DNA of 29,751 bases from JBDIBB01 sp039812685. GTDB taxonomy: Bacteria > Acidobacteriota > Vicinamibacteria > Vicinamibacterales > JAFNAJ01. Of this stretch, positions 16,280-22,432 are shown piece by piece. The stretch is taken from contig JBDIBB010000047.1 in NCBI GenBank assembly GCA_039812685.1, positions 1 to 29,751 of the forward strand. The letters run 5' to 3'. Made by a program: the position numbers and the translations under genes. Numbering within the stretch: the first letter of the stretch is position 1; each line of letters begins with the position of its first letter. The notes under the pieces are model-generated. The model was not told the origin of the DNA, did no database searches, and worked only from the letters and a program-made list of their open reading frames with translations.

Positions 16280-17881
16280 TCAGCCGCGTGCTTGCTGTGA
16301 ACGGTCGTACGCCTGCCGACGAGCCAGCGCGTCGGTGAACAGCGGGTCGGACATCGCGTGCAGGTCGACGCGCGGCATCGCGAGCAGTCGCCCATCGACC
16401 ACGCGGCCATCCGGATAGATGGCTGCCCGAATCCGCCCCGAGAACTCGGTGACGAGAATCGGCTGTTGCCTGGGGTCGGTCAGGAAGCCGTGCGCGGCGA
16501 GCAACGCGCCACACGTGGCGTTGGCCGCATCATCGTGCGAGCCGCGCACGTGGTCGACGGCTTCGCGCCCGTTCCGGCTCACGCGCCGTTCCAACCCGCG
16601 CATCTCGCGCAACAGGTCGGGCCGGTCCAACAGCCGCACGCGCGCCGCGTTCACCATCGGCAACGTGTCGACGTAGATGCGCGAGCGGTCCCGCGTCGAT
16701 GCCTCATACCGAACCCCGTGGCTGGCGAACGCTTCCGGCACGAACCCGGCCGCGAACCGGTCGCCGGTCACGGTGTCGATGCGGTACGCCCGCAGCCGCT
16801 CGCTCGCGTCACGGATGACCACGCCGGGGTCGAAGGGTGGATGCCACGTCCACAGTGCGTCCAGCATCGCGATGCCGTCCGGCTCGCACGATGCGACCGC
16901 CACGGCGAAGCGGTCATGCCGTCCGCCGCTGACATCGACGAACGCGGCGTACCGCCGTCGTGGGTCGGGCAGACGCTCGCGCACACCGGGGAGCACCACG
17001 GCATCGAGCGCCGACGGGTCGAACAGCGACGACACGCCTTGCCGAAACTCGGCGAGCACTTCGCTGCGGTACGCGTCCGGGTCGTTCTGCCGCATCCGGT
17101 CCACGTAATCACGCGGCAGCGTCGGATTCATGTCCGGCGCACTGGCGACCCACACGAGCACGTCGCTGTCATCGCGGCCGAAGTGCTGCCGGTGCAACTC
17201 CCACAACGCCCCGGTCGCGCCCGCTGGCGACGACAACGTGACCAGCTTGCCGCCTGTCGTGGCAAGGCAGGGACGGCACGCGCGCAACATCTCGACATCG
17301 ACCGGCAGGTTCTCCGACGAGCGGAAGTACGCCAACTCGTCGCACGCGATGAACCGTGCGCGCAGCCCACGGACGGACTCCGGCCGACACGGCATCGCGG
17401 CGAGGACCACCCCCGTGGTGAGCGTCCACGCATCGGCGCGCTGGCCGCTGACCAGCGCACGCAGGACCGGCAGCTTGTCGAAGGGGGACGTGCTGTAGCG
17501 GAACAGGCTCCGCATCGATGACCGCTGGTCCTGCGCGATGGAGAGCGCGTACGTTTCGTGGCCGTCCGGCTCGCGTGGCGCACGCATCGCCTCAAACGCG
17601 CTGAGCAGTCCGACGATGCGTGACTTCCCTGCCTGCCGACCGACGATGAACACCGCTTCCGGGAAGCCGCCCGGTCGTGGCTGGTAGCGGCTGCGCCCGG
17701 TGAACCGACAGAACGTCCGTACCTCGGACGCATCGAGCGGCAAGCCGTACAGGCTCTTGAGCGCGACCATCCACGCGGACTGCGGCAACGACCACGTCCG
17801 CAAATCGCGGAAGGCAGGCAGGGAGCCGAACAGGCCGGGCGTGAGCGCGTCCACGATGGTCAGGTTGGCGAGTGGCGTCAT
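16280..17881 (-). CDS. Phage-type terminase large subunit (TerL)
   Basis: A 533-residue packaging motor. The ATPase domain has Walker A GRQAGKS (81-87), Walker B ARFIACDE (Asp181, Glu182) and the coupling motif TLSSP (215-219). The C-terminal RNase H-like nuclease domain has FVDVSGGRHD (Asp316), VTGDR (Asp374) and SHDDAANATCGAL (Asp450/451), so all acidic catalytic residues seem present. TerL docks on a phage portal and drives DNA into the head. Its ATG overlaps the preceding TGA (ATGA) with GGAGGG upstream. It is odd that no portal or capsid gene follows, which implies that the element relies on another phage's heads or uses this enzyme for something else. Confidence 0.92.
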   Translation of the reverse strand: MTPLANLTIVDALTPGLFGSLPAFRDLRTWSLPQSAWMVALKSLYGLPLDASEVRTFCRFTGRSRYQPRPGGFPEAVFIVGRQAGKSRIVGLLSAFEAMRAPREPDGHETYALSIAQDQRSSMRSLFRYSTSPFDKLPVLRALVSGQRADAWTLTTGVVLAAMPCRPESVRGLRARFIACDELAYFRSSENLPVDVEMLRACRPCLATTGGKLVTLSSPAGATGALWELHRQHFGRDDSDVLVWVASAPDMNPTLPRDYVDRMRQNDPDAYRSEVLAEFRQGVSSLFDPSALDAVVLPGVRERLPDPRRRYAAFVDVSGGRHDRFAVAVASCEPDGIAMLDALWTWHPPFDPGVVIRDASERLRAYRIDTVTGDRFAAGFVPEAFASHGVRYEASTRDRSRIYVDTLPMVNAARVRLLDRPDLLREMRGLERRVSRNGREAVDHVRGSHDDAANATCGALLAAHGFLTDPRQQPILVTEFSGRIRAAIYPDGRVVDGRLLAMPRVDLHAMSDPLFTDALARRQAYDRSQQARG

Positions 17882-18684
17882 GCGCCCTCCGTGGCGTCTG
17901 GCTGGCCCGTGGGCACGTCAATCGATGCCGGGGCAGGGTTCGCATCGTCCGACGCGGCGGACGGCTCTCCGGGGCGCTCAGCGCGACGGGCGAGGATGTC
18001 GCGGGCCACGTCGTCGAGACTCGCGATGCGCTTGGACCGGCGTTCCAGCCCGAGTGCCATGTCGAGCCGCTGCGCCGTTGCGATGAGACCTTCCAGCCGT
18101 TGCAGCCACGCGAGCCGGAGCTTGCCGCGCCGGTCGGCGATGCCGCGTCCTTCGATGAGCGCATCGACTTGCAGGATGCGGCGATGGAGTCGCGCGCGGT
18201 AGTCGAGCAGCGCACGGCGTCGCGTGGGCACGTCGGGGTCGCCTTCGTCGACCAGACACCCGGCCACGAAGTCGGACACGTCCGCCACGAGATGCTGAAA
18301 CTCCGGCGGGAGCTTCCCGGAGTCGTCGAGCATCCGGAAGCCGTGGTTCACGCGGGCGAGGTTCCCCGGCTGAAACAGCGTCTTCGCCCCGGAGCGGTTG
18401 CCCTTGAGGAAGCGTCCCTTGCCATCACGGTGCGCCGCGTCGGGGTCGTCTGGCGGCAACGCACAGGATGTTGAATCCGATGCGCTCGGAATCGCGCTCG
18501 TGCTCATCGGCTCCGGCGAAGGCACTGTCCCGTCACTGTCCCCAAGACCGGGGTCCGGCCGAATGGGCGCGGCAGCGTGGCTCACAGGGTCGACGGCTGC
18601 GGCGTCCACGTTCAGGAGACGCGGTCGCCTCGTGTCCGTCTGTTCGGCGGGGTCGACGACGAGGGGGTCAGACGTGGGCGGCAT
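17878..18684 (-). CDS. Putative small terminase subunit (TerS-like)
   Basis: A 268-residue product placed directly before terL with an ATGA overlap, the usual place of terS. The first ~85 residues are proline- and serine-rich and probably disordered. From about 87 comes a basic segment GKGRFLKGNRSGAKTLFQPGN, then helices (FRMLDDSGKLPPEFQHLVADVSD; TRRRALLDYRARLHRRILQ; KLRLAWLQRLEGLIATAQRL), then an acidic tail. That arrangement fits a DNA-recognition and oligomer-forming protein, but I see no classic TerS signature, so the call rests mostly on position. The start is uncertain: ATG 18684 overlaps the upstream gene by 17 bases, while ATG 18506 has a better GGAG. Confidence 0.55.
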   Translation of the reverse strand: MPPTSDPLVVDPAEQTDTRRPRLLNVDAAAVDPVSHAAAPIRPDPGLGDSDGTVPSPEPMSTSAIPSASDSTSCALPPDDPDAAHRDGKGRFLKGNRSGAKTLFQPGNLARVNHGFRMLDDSGKLPPEFQHLVADVSDFVAGCLVDEGDPDVPTRRRALLDYRARLHRRILQVDALIEGRGIADRRGKLRLAWLQRLEGLIATAQRLDMALGLERRSKRIASLDDVARDILARRAERPGEPSAASDDANPAPASIDVPTGQPDATEGA

Positions 18685-18910
18685 GGGGACGGCGGGTCCG
18701 GAGCAGGGCGAGCACGGCGGCACGGGGACGGAAGCGTCCGCGTGGGGAGTGGTCGAAGGTGCGCGTGATGGACTGCGTGTAGGCATCACAGGTCTGGCAG
18801 AGCAGGCAGCCGAGCGCGGCGTGATAGACCCCGGCACGTTCGGGGATGACGGACAGGCAGTCGAAGCACTGCCGGGTCCGGTACAACTGACGTTCCTGAG
18901 CGCGCGTCAT
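18668..18910 (-). CDS. 80-residue cysteine-rich protein
   Basis: A small protein with CFDC (Cys15, Cys18) and CLLCQTC (Cys35, Cys38, Cys41), a likely zinc-binding knuckle of the type found in many phage and element proteins, followed by a basic tail. The ATG at 18910 overlaps the upstream TGA by four bases and has GGAG upstream. I cannot name the family. A role in DNA or RNA binding is plausible but inferred from the zinc knuckle and basic charge alone. Confidence 0.7.
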   Translation of the reverse strand: MTRAQERQLYRTRQCFDCLSVIPERAGVYHAALGCLLCQTCDAYTQSITRTFDHSPRGRFRPRAAVLALLRTRRPHAAHV

Positions 18911-19104
18911 GGGCGGTCTCCAGTGGACGGACGTGTGGCGATGGCGTCCGCGAGCCGATGTATCGCGCGCGCGAGACTGGCGAGCGCGTCGACGATGTTC
19001 GCCGGTTCCAGATTGGAGTCCGCGACGTTCGGCGAGACCAGCGCGTACTCCAGCGCGGCAGCCAGTCGCGCCAATCCGTCGGGGGAGTCCGTGCGGCGGC
19101 TCAC
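18907..19104 (-). CDS. 65-residue protein
   Basis: Starts with GTG at 19104, overlapping the TGA of the previous gene by four bases, with GGAG upstream, and itself overlaps the next start by ATGA. The product is mostly two helices (DGLARLAAALEYAL and NIVDALASLARAIHRLADAIATR). Not recognised. The strict end-to-end coupling with both neighbours supports it being translated. Confidence 0.65.
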   Translation of the reverse strand: MSRRTDSPDGLARLAAALEYALVSPNVADSNLEPANIVDALASLARAIHRLADAIATRPSTGDRP

Positions 19105-19337
19105 AGGAGATGCTCCACCGGGGGGTCGTACGCCACGATGGCGCGGACGTCGTCGCGATGTGCGCGGAGGAACGCGATGTCAGCCGGAGTGACGAGCGCG
19201 GCCGGGCGCACGTCGACGCCGGTCTCCGTCACGGTGAACACCACGCCGCGTGATTCCATGTCGAGCAGATGCCGCACGACGGCGACCGGGACCGTGGGGC
19301 CGTGTCGCAGGGGCCAGTGGTCAGATGGAGATGACAT
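19101..19337 (-). CDS. 78-residue protein resembling a TubC N-terminal docking fold
   Basis: The sequence VRHLLDMESRGVVFTVTETG, then VDVRPAALVTPADIAFLRAHRDDVRAIV, follows the pattern of TubC_N-like docking domains: helix, Gly-Val, beta hairpin, L-T-P, helix ending in LRAHRDDV. Such small modules are known in polyketide synthases as docking parts and also appear as short proteins in phages and mobile elements, often beside replication genes. The ATG at 19337 overlaps the upstream gene by 17 bases. The fold assignment is by pattern only, and the function here is unknown. Confidence 0.6.
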   Translation of the reverse strand: MSSPSDHWPLRHGPTVPVAVVRHLLDMESRGVVFTVTETGVDVRPAALVTPADIAFLRAHRDDVRAIVAYDPPVEHLL

Positions 19338-20259
19338 CGTCGATTCCAGTCGGCGCGGCCATCGCCGAAGACGCGACGGCGAGCGTCCACCACTCACCAT
19401 CGCGGCGCACGAGTCCTCGGCGAGCCAAGACGTTCAGGGTCGACCGCACGATGGCGTACGCGCGCGTCGTGGTCTTGGGCAGCAACGCCGCCATCTCCGG
19501 TTGCCGCGCGATGTCGCGGACCCTGACCTTGCACTTGCAGGTCGCGGCGCTCTGCACGTAGGCGAGGATGGGAGCCTCAAGGTCGACGGAGGCATCCTTC
19601 ACGTCGTCCGTCGACGGGGTCGGCGACATCTCGCGCAGGGGCTTGGGGTCGGTGTCTACCGACCGACGCGATGATGGCGCGACCAGTCGCAGCAGTGCGG
19701 CCATGTGGTCGGCTGCGGCAAGCTGCGTCCGCTCGTCGCACTGGTCGAGCGCTTTCGATGCGCCACGGAGCGCGGCAGCGAACGCGTCGATGGCGGTCGG
19801 CACCTTGGCGGTCCCCTTCATCTCGCGGACACGCTCGCGGAGGTCGTGCGCCGACCATCCTTCACGTTCGGCAGCGTCGAGCAACGCGTCCCCGGTCTCC
19901 GGCGGCAACGCGGCGACCGCTTCGTGATGGCTGAAGCTCACCGTTTCCCGACGTCGGGAAAGCGGGAAGCGACGACACACGCTCGCGGCATTCGCCACGG
20001 ACTGGTACGACCGCTTCGTCAGGTCGTACGCCTGCGACGCCATCTCGCCGAAGGCATCCTCGCCAGCCAGTACCCAGTCGCCGAGACTCCACTGTGTCGC
20101 GGTCCCGAGCGCCATCAAGTTCTGCCCTGCGCGCTCCCACTGGTCGAACGTCATCGGCCCGTCGACCACCAGTCCGACACGCGTCAGCGTGAACGGCGCG
20201 GCGACAGTCAGCGCGTTCCCGACGTCGGCATCTTCGTGTGGCACAAGCTCCGTGGACAT
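19321..20259 (-). CDS. ParB-like/DNA-binding control protein with C-terminal winged helix
   Basis: A 312-residue protein, first gene of the terminase-side operon. Residues 35-75 (MTFDQWERAGQNL, WSLGDWVLAGEDAFG) and 83-115 (YQSVANAASVCRRFPLSRRR, then SFSHHEAVAALP) match a group of ParB/KorB-like helix-turn-helix proteins found in plasmids and integrative elements; the AEREGWSAHDLRERV stretch is part of the same pattern. Residues about 230-295 form a winged helix ending RRGLVRRDGEWWTL. It probably binds DNA and controls expression, partition or replication of the element. The ATG at 20259 has AGGGG upstream, and the leader is structured. Its own gene contains the palindrome TTTCCCGACGTCGGGAAA. 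Confidence 0.75.
   Translation of the reverse strand: MSTELVPHEDADVGNALTVAAPFTLTRVGLVVDGPMTFDQWERAGQNLMALGTATQWSLGDWVLAGEDAFGEMASQAYDLTKRSYQSVANAASVCRRFPLSRRRETVSFSHHEAVAALPPETGDALLDAAEREGWSAHDLRERVREMKGTAKVPTAIDAFAAALRGASKALDQCDERTQLAAADHMAALLRLVAPSSRRSVDTDPKPLREMSPTPSTDDVKDASVDLEAPILAYVQSAATCKCKVRVRDIARQPEMAALLPKTTTRAYAIVRSTLNVLARRGLVRRDGEWWTLAVASSAMAAPTGIDDVISI
19944..19961. repeat. Perfect 18-base palindrome TTTCCCGACGTCGGGAAA
   Basis: A perfect dyad of the form TTCCCG-N4-CGGGAA, followed after one base by another CGGGAA half-site (19963-19968). It shares form and spacing with the two tandem sites at 14751-14786. It lies within the ParB-like gene, a common place for a binding site of the encoded protein. 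Coding for RFPLSRRRE may partly explain it. Confidence 0.5.
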
Positions 20260-20279
20260 CTGCGGCCCCTGTTTCGCTC

Positions 20280-20306
20280 GCCCGGACGCACCGGGCTTTT
20301 CTTTTT
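20280..20306 (+). terminator. Rho-independent terminator, plus strand
   Basis: GCCCGG, loop ACGCA, CCGGGC, then TTTTCTTTTT. This is a textbook plus-strand terminator, yet no plus-strand gene precedes it: the neighbouring gene runs leftward from 20259. Read on the minus strand, it becomes an A-rich run and a hairpin in the leader of that gene. Confidence 0.7.
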
Positions 20307-20307
20307 C

Positions 20308-20418
20308 CCTGATGTGGCTCTCTGCCCATCAGGTCCGTTGCCTTCCGGCACCGTCTCCGCCGTCTCTACGCGTTGACGCATCCAACCGACGCACGCGCGC
20401 GTCGGACCACATCAGGTC
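20308..20418. promoter_or_regulatory. CCACATCAGG operator-like repeats upstream of the ParB-like gene
   Basis: CCTGATGTGG at 20308-20317 is the exact reverse complement of CCACATCAGG at 20407-20416. A third copy of the core, CATCAGGTC, lies at 20327-20335 and is part of an inverted repeat with the first. Repeated, mirrored copies just upstream of a leftward operon suggest binding sites for a regulator, possibly the element's own. Confidence 0.45.
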
Positions 20419-20642
20419 GGGGGGGTCAGAAACTCGCCCGGACAAAATGGACCCGTATCCCCTCTGGACTAGCGTCGCTGTTGAGATGTCCGACCGGGCC
20501 AGTCAGAACATCAAGCCGCGTCGCCACTCGCATTGAGCGCCGCGCGACGTGCGTGCGGCCTCGCGTGCCGGGTCACTTCACAGATGCGCCACCCGGTCAG
20601 CGCGACCGATGCGTGTGGTAACATCCATCTCCACTCGCATCG

Positions 20643-20711
20643 GGTGAACGACGTTTCGCCCACGTCGTTCCTCACCTTGGCCCGCTGGACGTGGCATCAC
20701 GTCGGCGGGCC
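20643..20711. other. Two adjacent strong hairpins
   Basis: Hairpin A pairs GAACGACG (20646-20653) with CGTCGTTC (20663-20670), extended by GGT/ACC beyond a bulge. Hairpin B pairs GGCCCGC (20679-20685) with GCGGGCC (20705-20711) and inner ACGTG/CACGT around the loop GCAT. Neither is followed by a T-run. They begin 11 bases past the stop of the excisionase-like gene and could be a terminator, a replication start site or a structured RNA. Confidence 0.5.
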
Positions 20712-20721
20712 ATTTCACTTC

Positions 20722-20928
20722 CTACCGTTCGCGACTTCGCAGCACGAGTGCCGCCAAGTCATCCGCCAGCACGAACACCCGGCGGTTCTGCGGCAATCGC
20801 ACCGTGGGCAGGTGCCCACGACTGACAAGGTCGCGCAGGCTGTTCACCGGTACCCCGCTGGCCTGCGATGCCGCTTGCAGCGTCAGCAAGCGCGGCACCG
20901 CCGTCGGGCCGTCACTTCGCTTCGACAT
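20722..20928 (-). CDS. Excisionase/AlpA-like helix-turn-helix protein
   Basis: A 68-residue product with a MerR/AlpA-type winged helix: LLTLQAASQASGVPVNSLRDLVSRGHLPTVRLPQNRRVFVLADDLAALV. This pattern (helix-turn-helix, then a wing made by P-x-x-R-R-V-F) is typical of Xis and AlpA proteins, which direct the integrase to excise the element or activate its genes. I chose ATG 20928, which has GGAG just upstream and overlaps the preceding gene by 17 bases; the frame is open to 20955. Being distant from the integrase is usual in elements where xis belongs to the early operon. Confidence 0.8.
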   Translation of the reverse strand: MSKRSDGPTAVPRLLTLQAASQASGVPVNSLRDLVSRGHLPTVRLPQNRRVFVLADDLAALVLRSRER

Positions 20929-21112
20929 GCTCCGGCTCCGGCGGAAGGTCGCCAACGCTGCGCGCGTGCGCCAGCAGCAGCCGCGTCACGGCTTCGACCA
21001 CGTCCGGGGCCGAAGACGCGAGCAGCGCACACGTCCCCCCGTTCGCCGTGCGCTCGATGAGCGAGACGTACCGGCTTGGCGTGCTACGTGGGGTCGGCTT
21101 CTTCGTCGGCAT
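20912..21112 (-). CDS. 66-residue protein
   Basis: ATG 21112 with GGGAG six bases upstream. A basic N-terminus (MPTKKPTPRSTPSRYVSLIERT) is followed by one helix (APDVVEAVTRLLLAHARSV) and an acidic end. Not recognised. It lies between the HTH regulator and the excisionase-like gene and overlaps the latter, so it is probably part of the control module. Confidence 0.6.
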   Translation of the reverse strand: MPTKKPTPRSTPSRYVSLIERTANGGTCALLASSAPDVVEAVTRLLLAHARSVGDLPPEPEHVEAK

Positions 21113-21176
21113 CGTCGGCTCCCGTGTCACTCACCCCATAGGTGACGTGGTGACAGTGGGACCGACGCGATGGACG

Positions 21177-22070
21177 TCAGCGGGCGAGTCGGCGGGTCGC
21201 GCGAACGATGTGCTGATTCACCGTGTTGCGGCGCAGGCCGAGCGCGATGGCAATCTCGGTGGCCGAGCGGCCGTCCGCCCGTAGGGCGAGTACGCGCCGC
21301 TGGATGTCGGTCAGGCGGGGGTCGACGGCGAGGTCGGGAACGGCATCATCGAGGGTCGGCGGTCCCCATGACGGCGACCGGCGCGGCGTACTGGCGCGCG
21401 TCTCGCGGCGCTCGTGCCGCCGCTTGGCGCTCAGCGCGGCTTGCCGGGTCGGTTCGTCTGGGTCATCGCTCAAGATGATGCGCTCGACGTGGTACGCCAC
21501 ACGCTGCCGCAGCCACGGGCCGAACCACGGCGCGCGGAGCACGTTTGGCGCGATGGGGCGGACGTAGTCGCAGCCGTCGTCGACGCGCACGACTTGTCGG
21601 CCGACGCGCACGTGGGACGGCCTGTCGATGTCGCCGATGGCGAGCAGGGCAGCCGGCGGGACGACGTCGCGACGCAGAACGTCCGCCGGAGGCAACCCGC
21701 GTTCGGTGGCTAGCCTGCCGAGCACCGTCCGAGCCGCCCGCGCGTACGGCCAGCGCGTGAACGCGTGACACAGGATGTCGAGCGCCACCCGCCTGTGCGC
21801 GTCGCTGGCGTACGCGTCGACCAGCGTCAAGGTCGACCGGTCGATGGCGTCGGACGGCCGGTTCTCGCCCATCGTCCGGATGATGCGGTCGACGTCGACG
21901 CCACGTGCGCGCAGGGCCGCTCTGGCGCTCCCTGAGCGCGTCAGCAGAGCATCGACGAGATGTTGGCTCTCGACAGGGTCGGGATGCCGTACGGCGTCCC
22001 ACAGCGCATCGACGAGCGAGGGGCCAGAGTCCGGGGGAAGGGGCGAACCTGAGAACGGCGACCGGGGCAT
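21177..22070 (-). CDS. Element regulator with C-terminal LuxR/sigma-4-like helix-turn-helix
   Basis: A 297-residue protein, first gene of the leftward array. The ATG at 22070 is preceded by GGAG; the frame is open to 22142 without support. The last 45 residues are a clear helix-turn-helix (LTDIQRRVLALRADGRSATEIAIALGLRRNTVNQHI compressed here to its key part ATEIAIALGLRRNTVNQHI), like LuxR or sigma-70 region 4. The N-terminal 230 residues are helical and arginine-rich and match no family I know. It lacks a receiver domain. It likely senses or sets the timing of element expression, comparable to master activators or repressors of satellites (an inference). Confidence 0.7.
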   Translation of the reverse strand: MPRSPFSGSPLPPDSGPSLVDALWDAVRHPDPVESQHLVDALLTRSGSARAALRARGVDVDRIIRTMGENRPSDAIDRSTLTLVDAYASDAHRRVALDILCHAFTRWPYARAARTVLGRLATERGLPPADVLRRDVVPPAALLAIGDIDRPSHVRVGRQVVRVDDGCDYVRPIAPNVLRAPWFGPWLRQRVAYHVERIILSDDPDEPTRQAALSAKRRHERRETRASTPRRSPSWGPPTLDDAVPDLAVDPRLTDIQRRVLALRADGRSATEIAIALGLRRNTVNQHIVRATRRLAR

Positions 22071-22255
22071 GGTTGCTCCGCTGCAACCTCTCCGCAGAGT
22101 GCCGACCGGCGGGCAACCGGGTGCGGATACCCGGTGCGTCACGCGTGGCCGCGCGTGCCGTGCCCGCCGTCGTCAGGTACGACGGTAGCACGACGCTCGG
22201 ACGCTGTCTCACCACGCGTGTGGAAAACCTGTGGACGTATGCCGCCAGAGCCGGA

Positions 22256-22275
22256 TGGGGACAGTTTGGGGACAG
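22256..22275 (+). repeat. Right pair of TGGGGACAG sites, putative integrase arm sites
   Basis: TGGGGACAG at 22256-22264 and 22267-22275, followed by TACAG. The pair mirrors the left-end pair in sequence and direction, about 70 bases from the right core. This is the arrangement expected of arm-type integrase sites. Confidence 0.6.
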
Positions 22276-22281
22276 TACAGC

Positions 22282-22312
22282 AAAACGGCGCGACCCCGAA
22301 GGACCGCGCCGT
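22282..22312 (-). terminator. Terminator for tRNA-Leu, supplied by the element
   Basis: On the minus strand ACGGCGCG pairs with CGCGCCGT, the stem continuing with GTCC/GGGT (two G-U pairs) to a TTCG loop, then TTTTG. It lies 29 bases past the tRNA CCA. The T-run is short, but the very stable stem and its position make a terminator likely. Confidence 0.6.
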
Positions 22313-22340
22313 CTCGTGACTTGCTGTTTTCTGGCCTGTT

Positions 22341-22429
22341 TGGTACCGGAGCCGGGAATCGAACCCGGACGGGAGGATGCTCCCGGAGGATTTTAAGTCC
22401 CCTGCGTCTGCCAGTTCCGCCACTCCGGC
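22341..22429 (-). tRNA. tRNA-Leu(UAA), rebuilt by the integrated element
   Basis: An 89-nucleotide class II tRNA with encoded CCA. Acceptor 5' strand GCCGGAG; D arm GCG/CGC around AACTGGCAGA; anticodon stem GGGGA/TCCTC with loop CTTAAAA, so the anticodon is TAA; variable arm CGGGAG/CTCCCG; T stem CCGGG/CCCGG with loop TTCGATT; acceptor 3' strand CTCCGGT, then A73 and CCA. The first acceptor pair is G1-T72 (a wobble pair), whereas the displaced copy at attL has C72, giving a normal pair. The 3' part from the anticodon loop on is the attR core brought by the element. Confidence 0.95.
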
Positions 22430-22432
22430 CGG

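Larger units (their letters stand above)
20260..20721. other. 460-base gene-free control region of the element
   Basis: No convincing gene lies here. From left to right it holds: a plus-strand terminator-like hairpin (20280-20306); an inverted repeat CCTGATG/CATCAGG (20308-20333) and a further CCACATCAGG copy (20407-20416); a fragment of the flanking-repeat family (AAAATGGACCCG at 20444-20455); two copies of CCACTCGCAT (20524-20533, 20631-20640); and two adjacent strong hairpins (20643-20711). It separates the regulator/excisionase genes from the terminase operon, so it likely contains the operon promoter and perhaps an origin. Confidence 0.6.
22071..22340. other. Right end of the element: putative regulator promoter, DnaA-box-like site, arm sites, tRNA terminator
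   Basis: No gene was found. It includes TGTGGAAAA at 22219-22227, which matches the DnaA box consensus TTWTNCACA on the minus strand, with a weaker TGTGGACGT at 22230; the paired TGGGGACAG sites (22256-22275); and a minus-strand hairpin with a TTCG loop (22285-22312). Confidence 0.5.
11421..22397. mobile_element. 10.9-kb integrative element in tRNA-Leu(UAA), phage-satellite-like
   Basis: The limits are set by a 52-base perfect direct repeat (11426-11477 and 22346-22397), which is the 3' part of the tRNA-Leu gene; the repeat-to-repeat length is 10,920 bases. A tyrosine integrase lies next to the left repeat and an AlpA/Xis-like gene lies near the right. Pairs of TGGGGACAG sites near both ends look like integrase arm sites. 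All recognised genes inside read leftward, with many overlaps of 4 or 17-19 bases, unlike the flanking chromosome. The content is control, terminase and DNA modification genes. I find no portal, capsid, head protease, tail, relaxase or conjugation gene. The reading as a phage satellite (PICI-like) is an inference; a decayed prophage is the main alternative. Confidence 0.9.
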
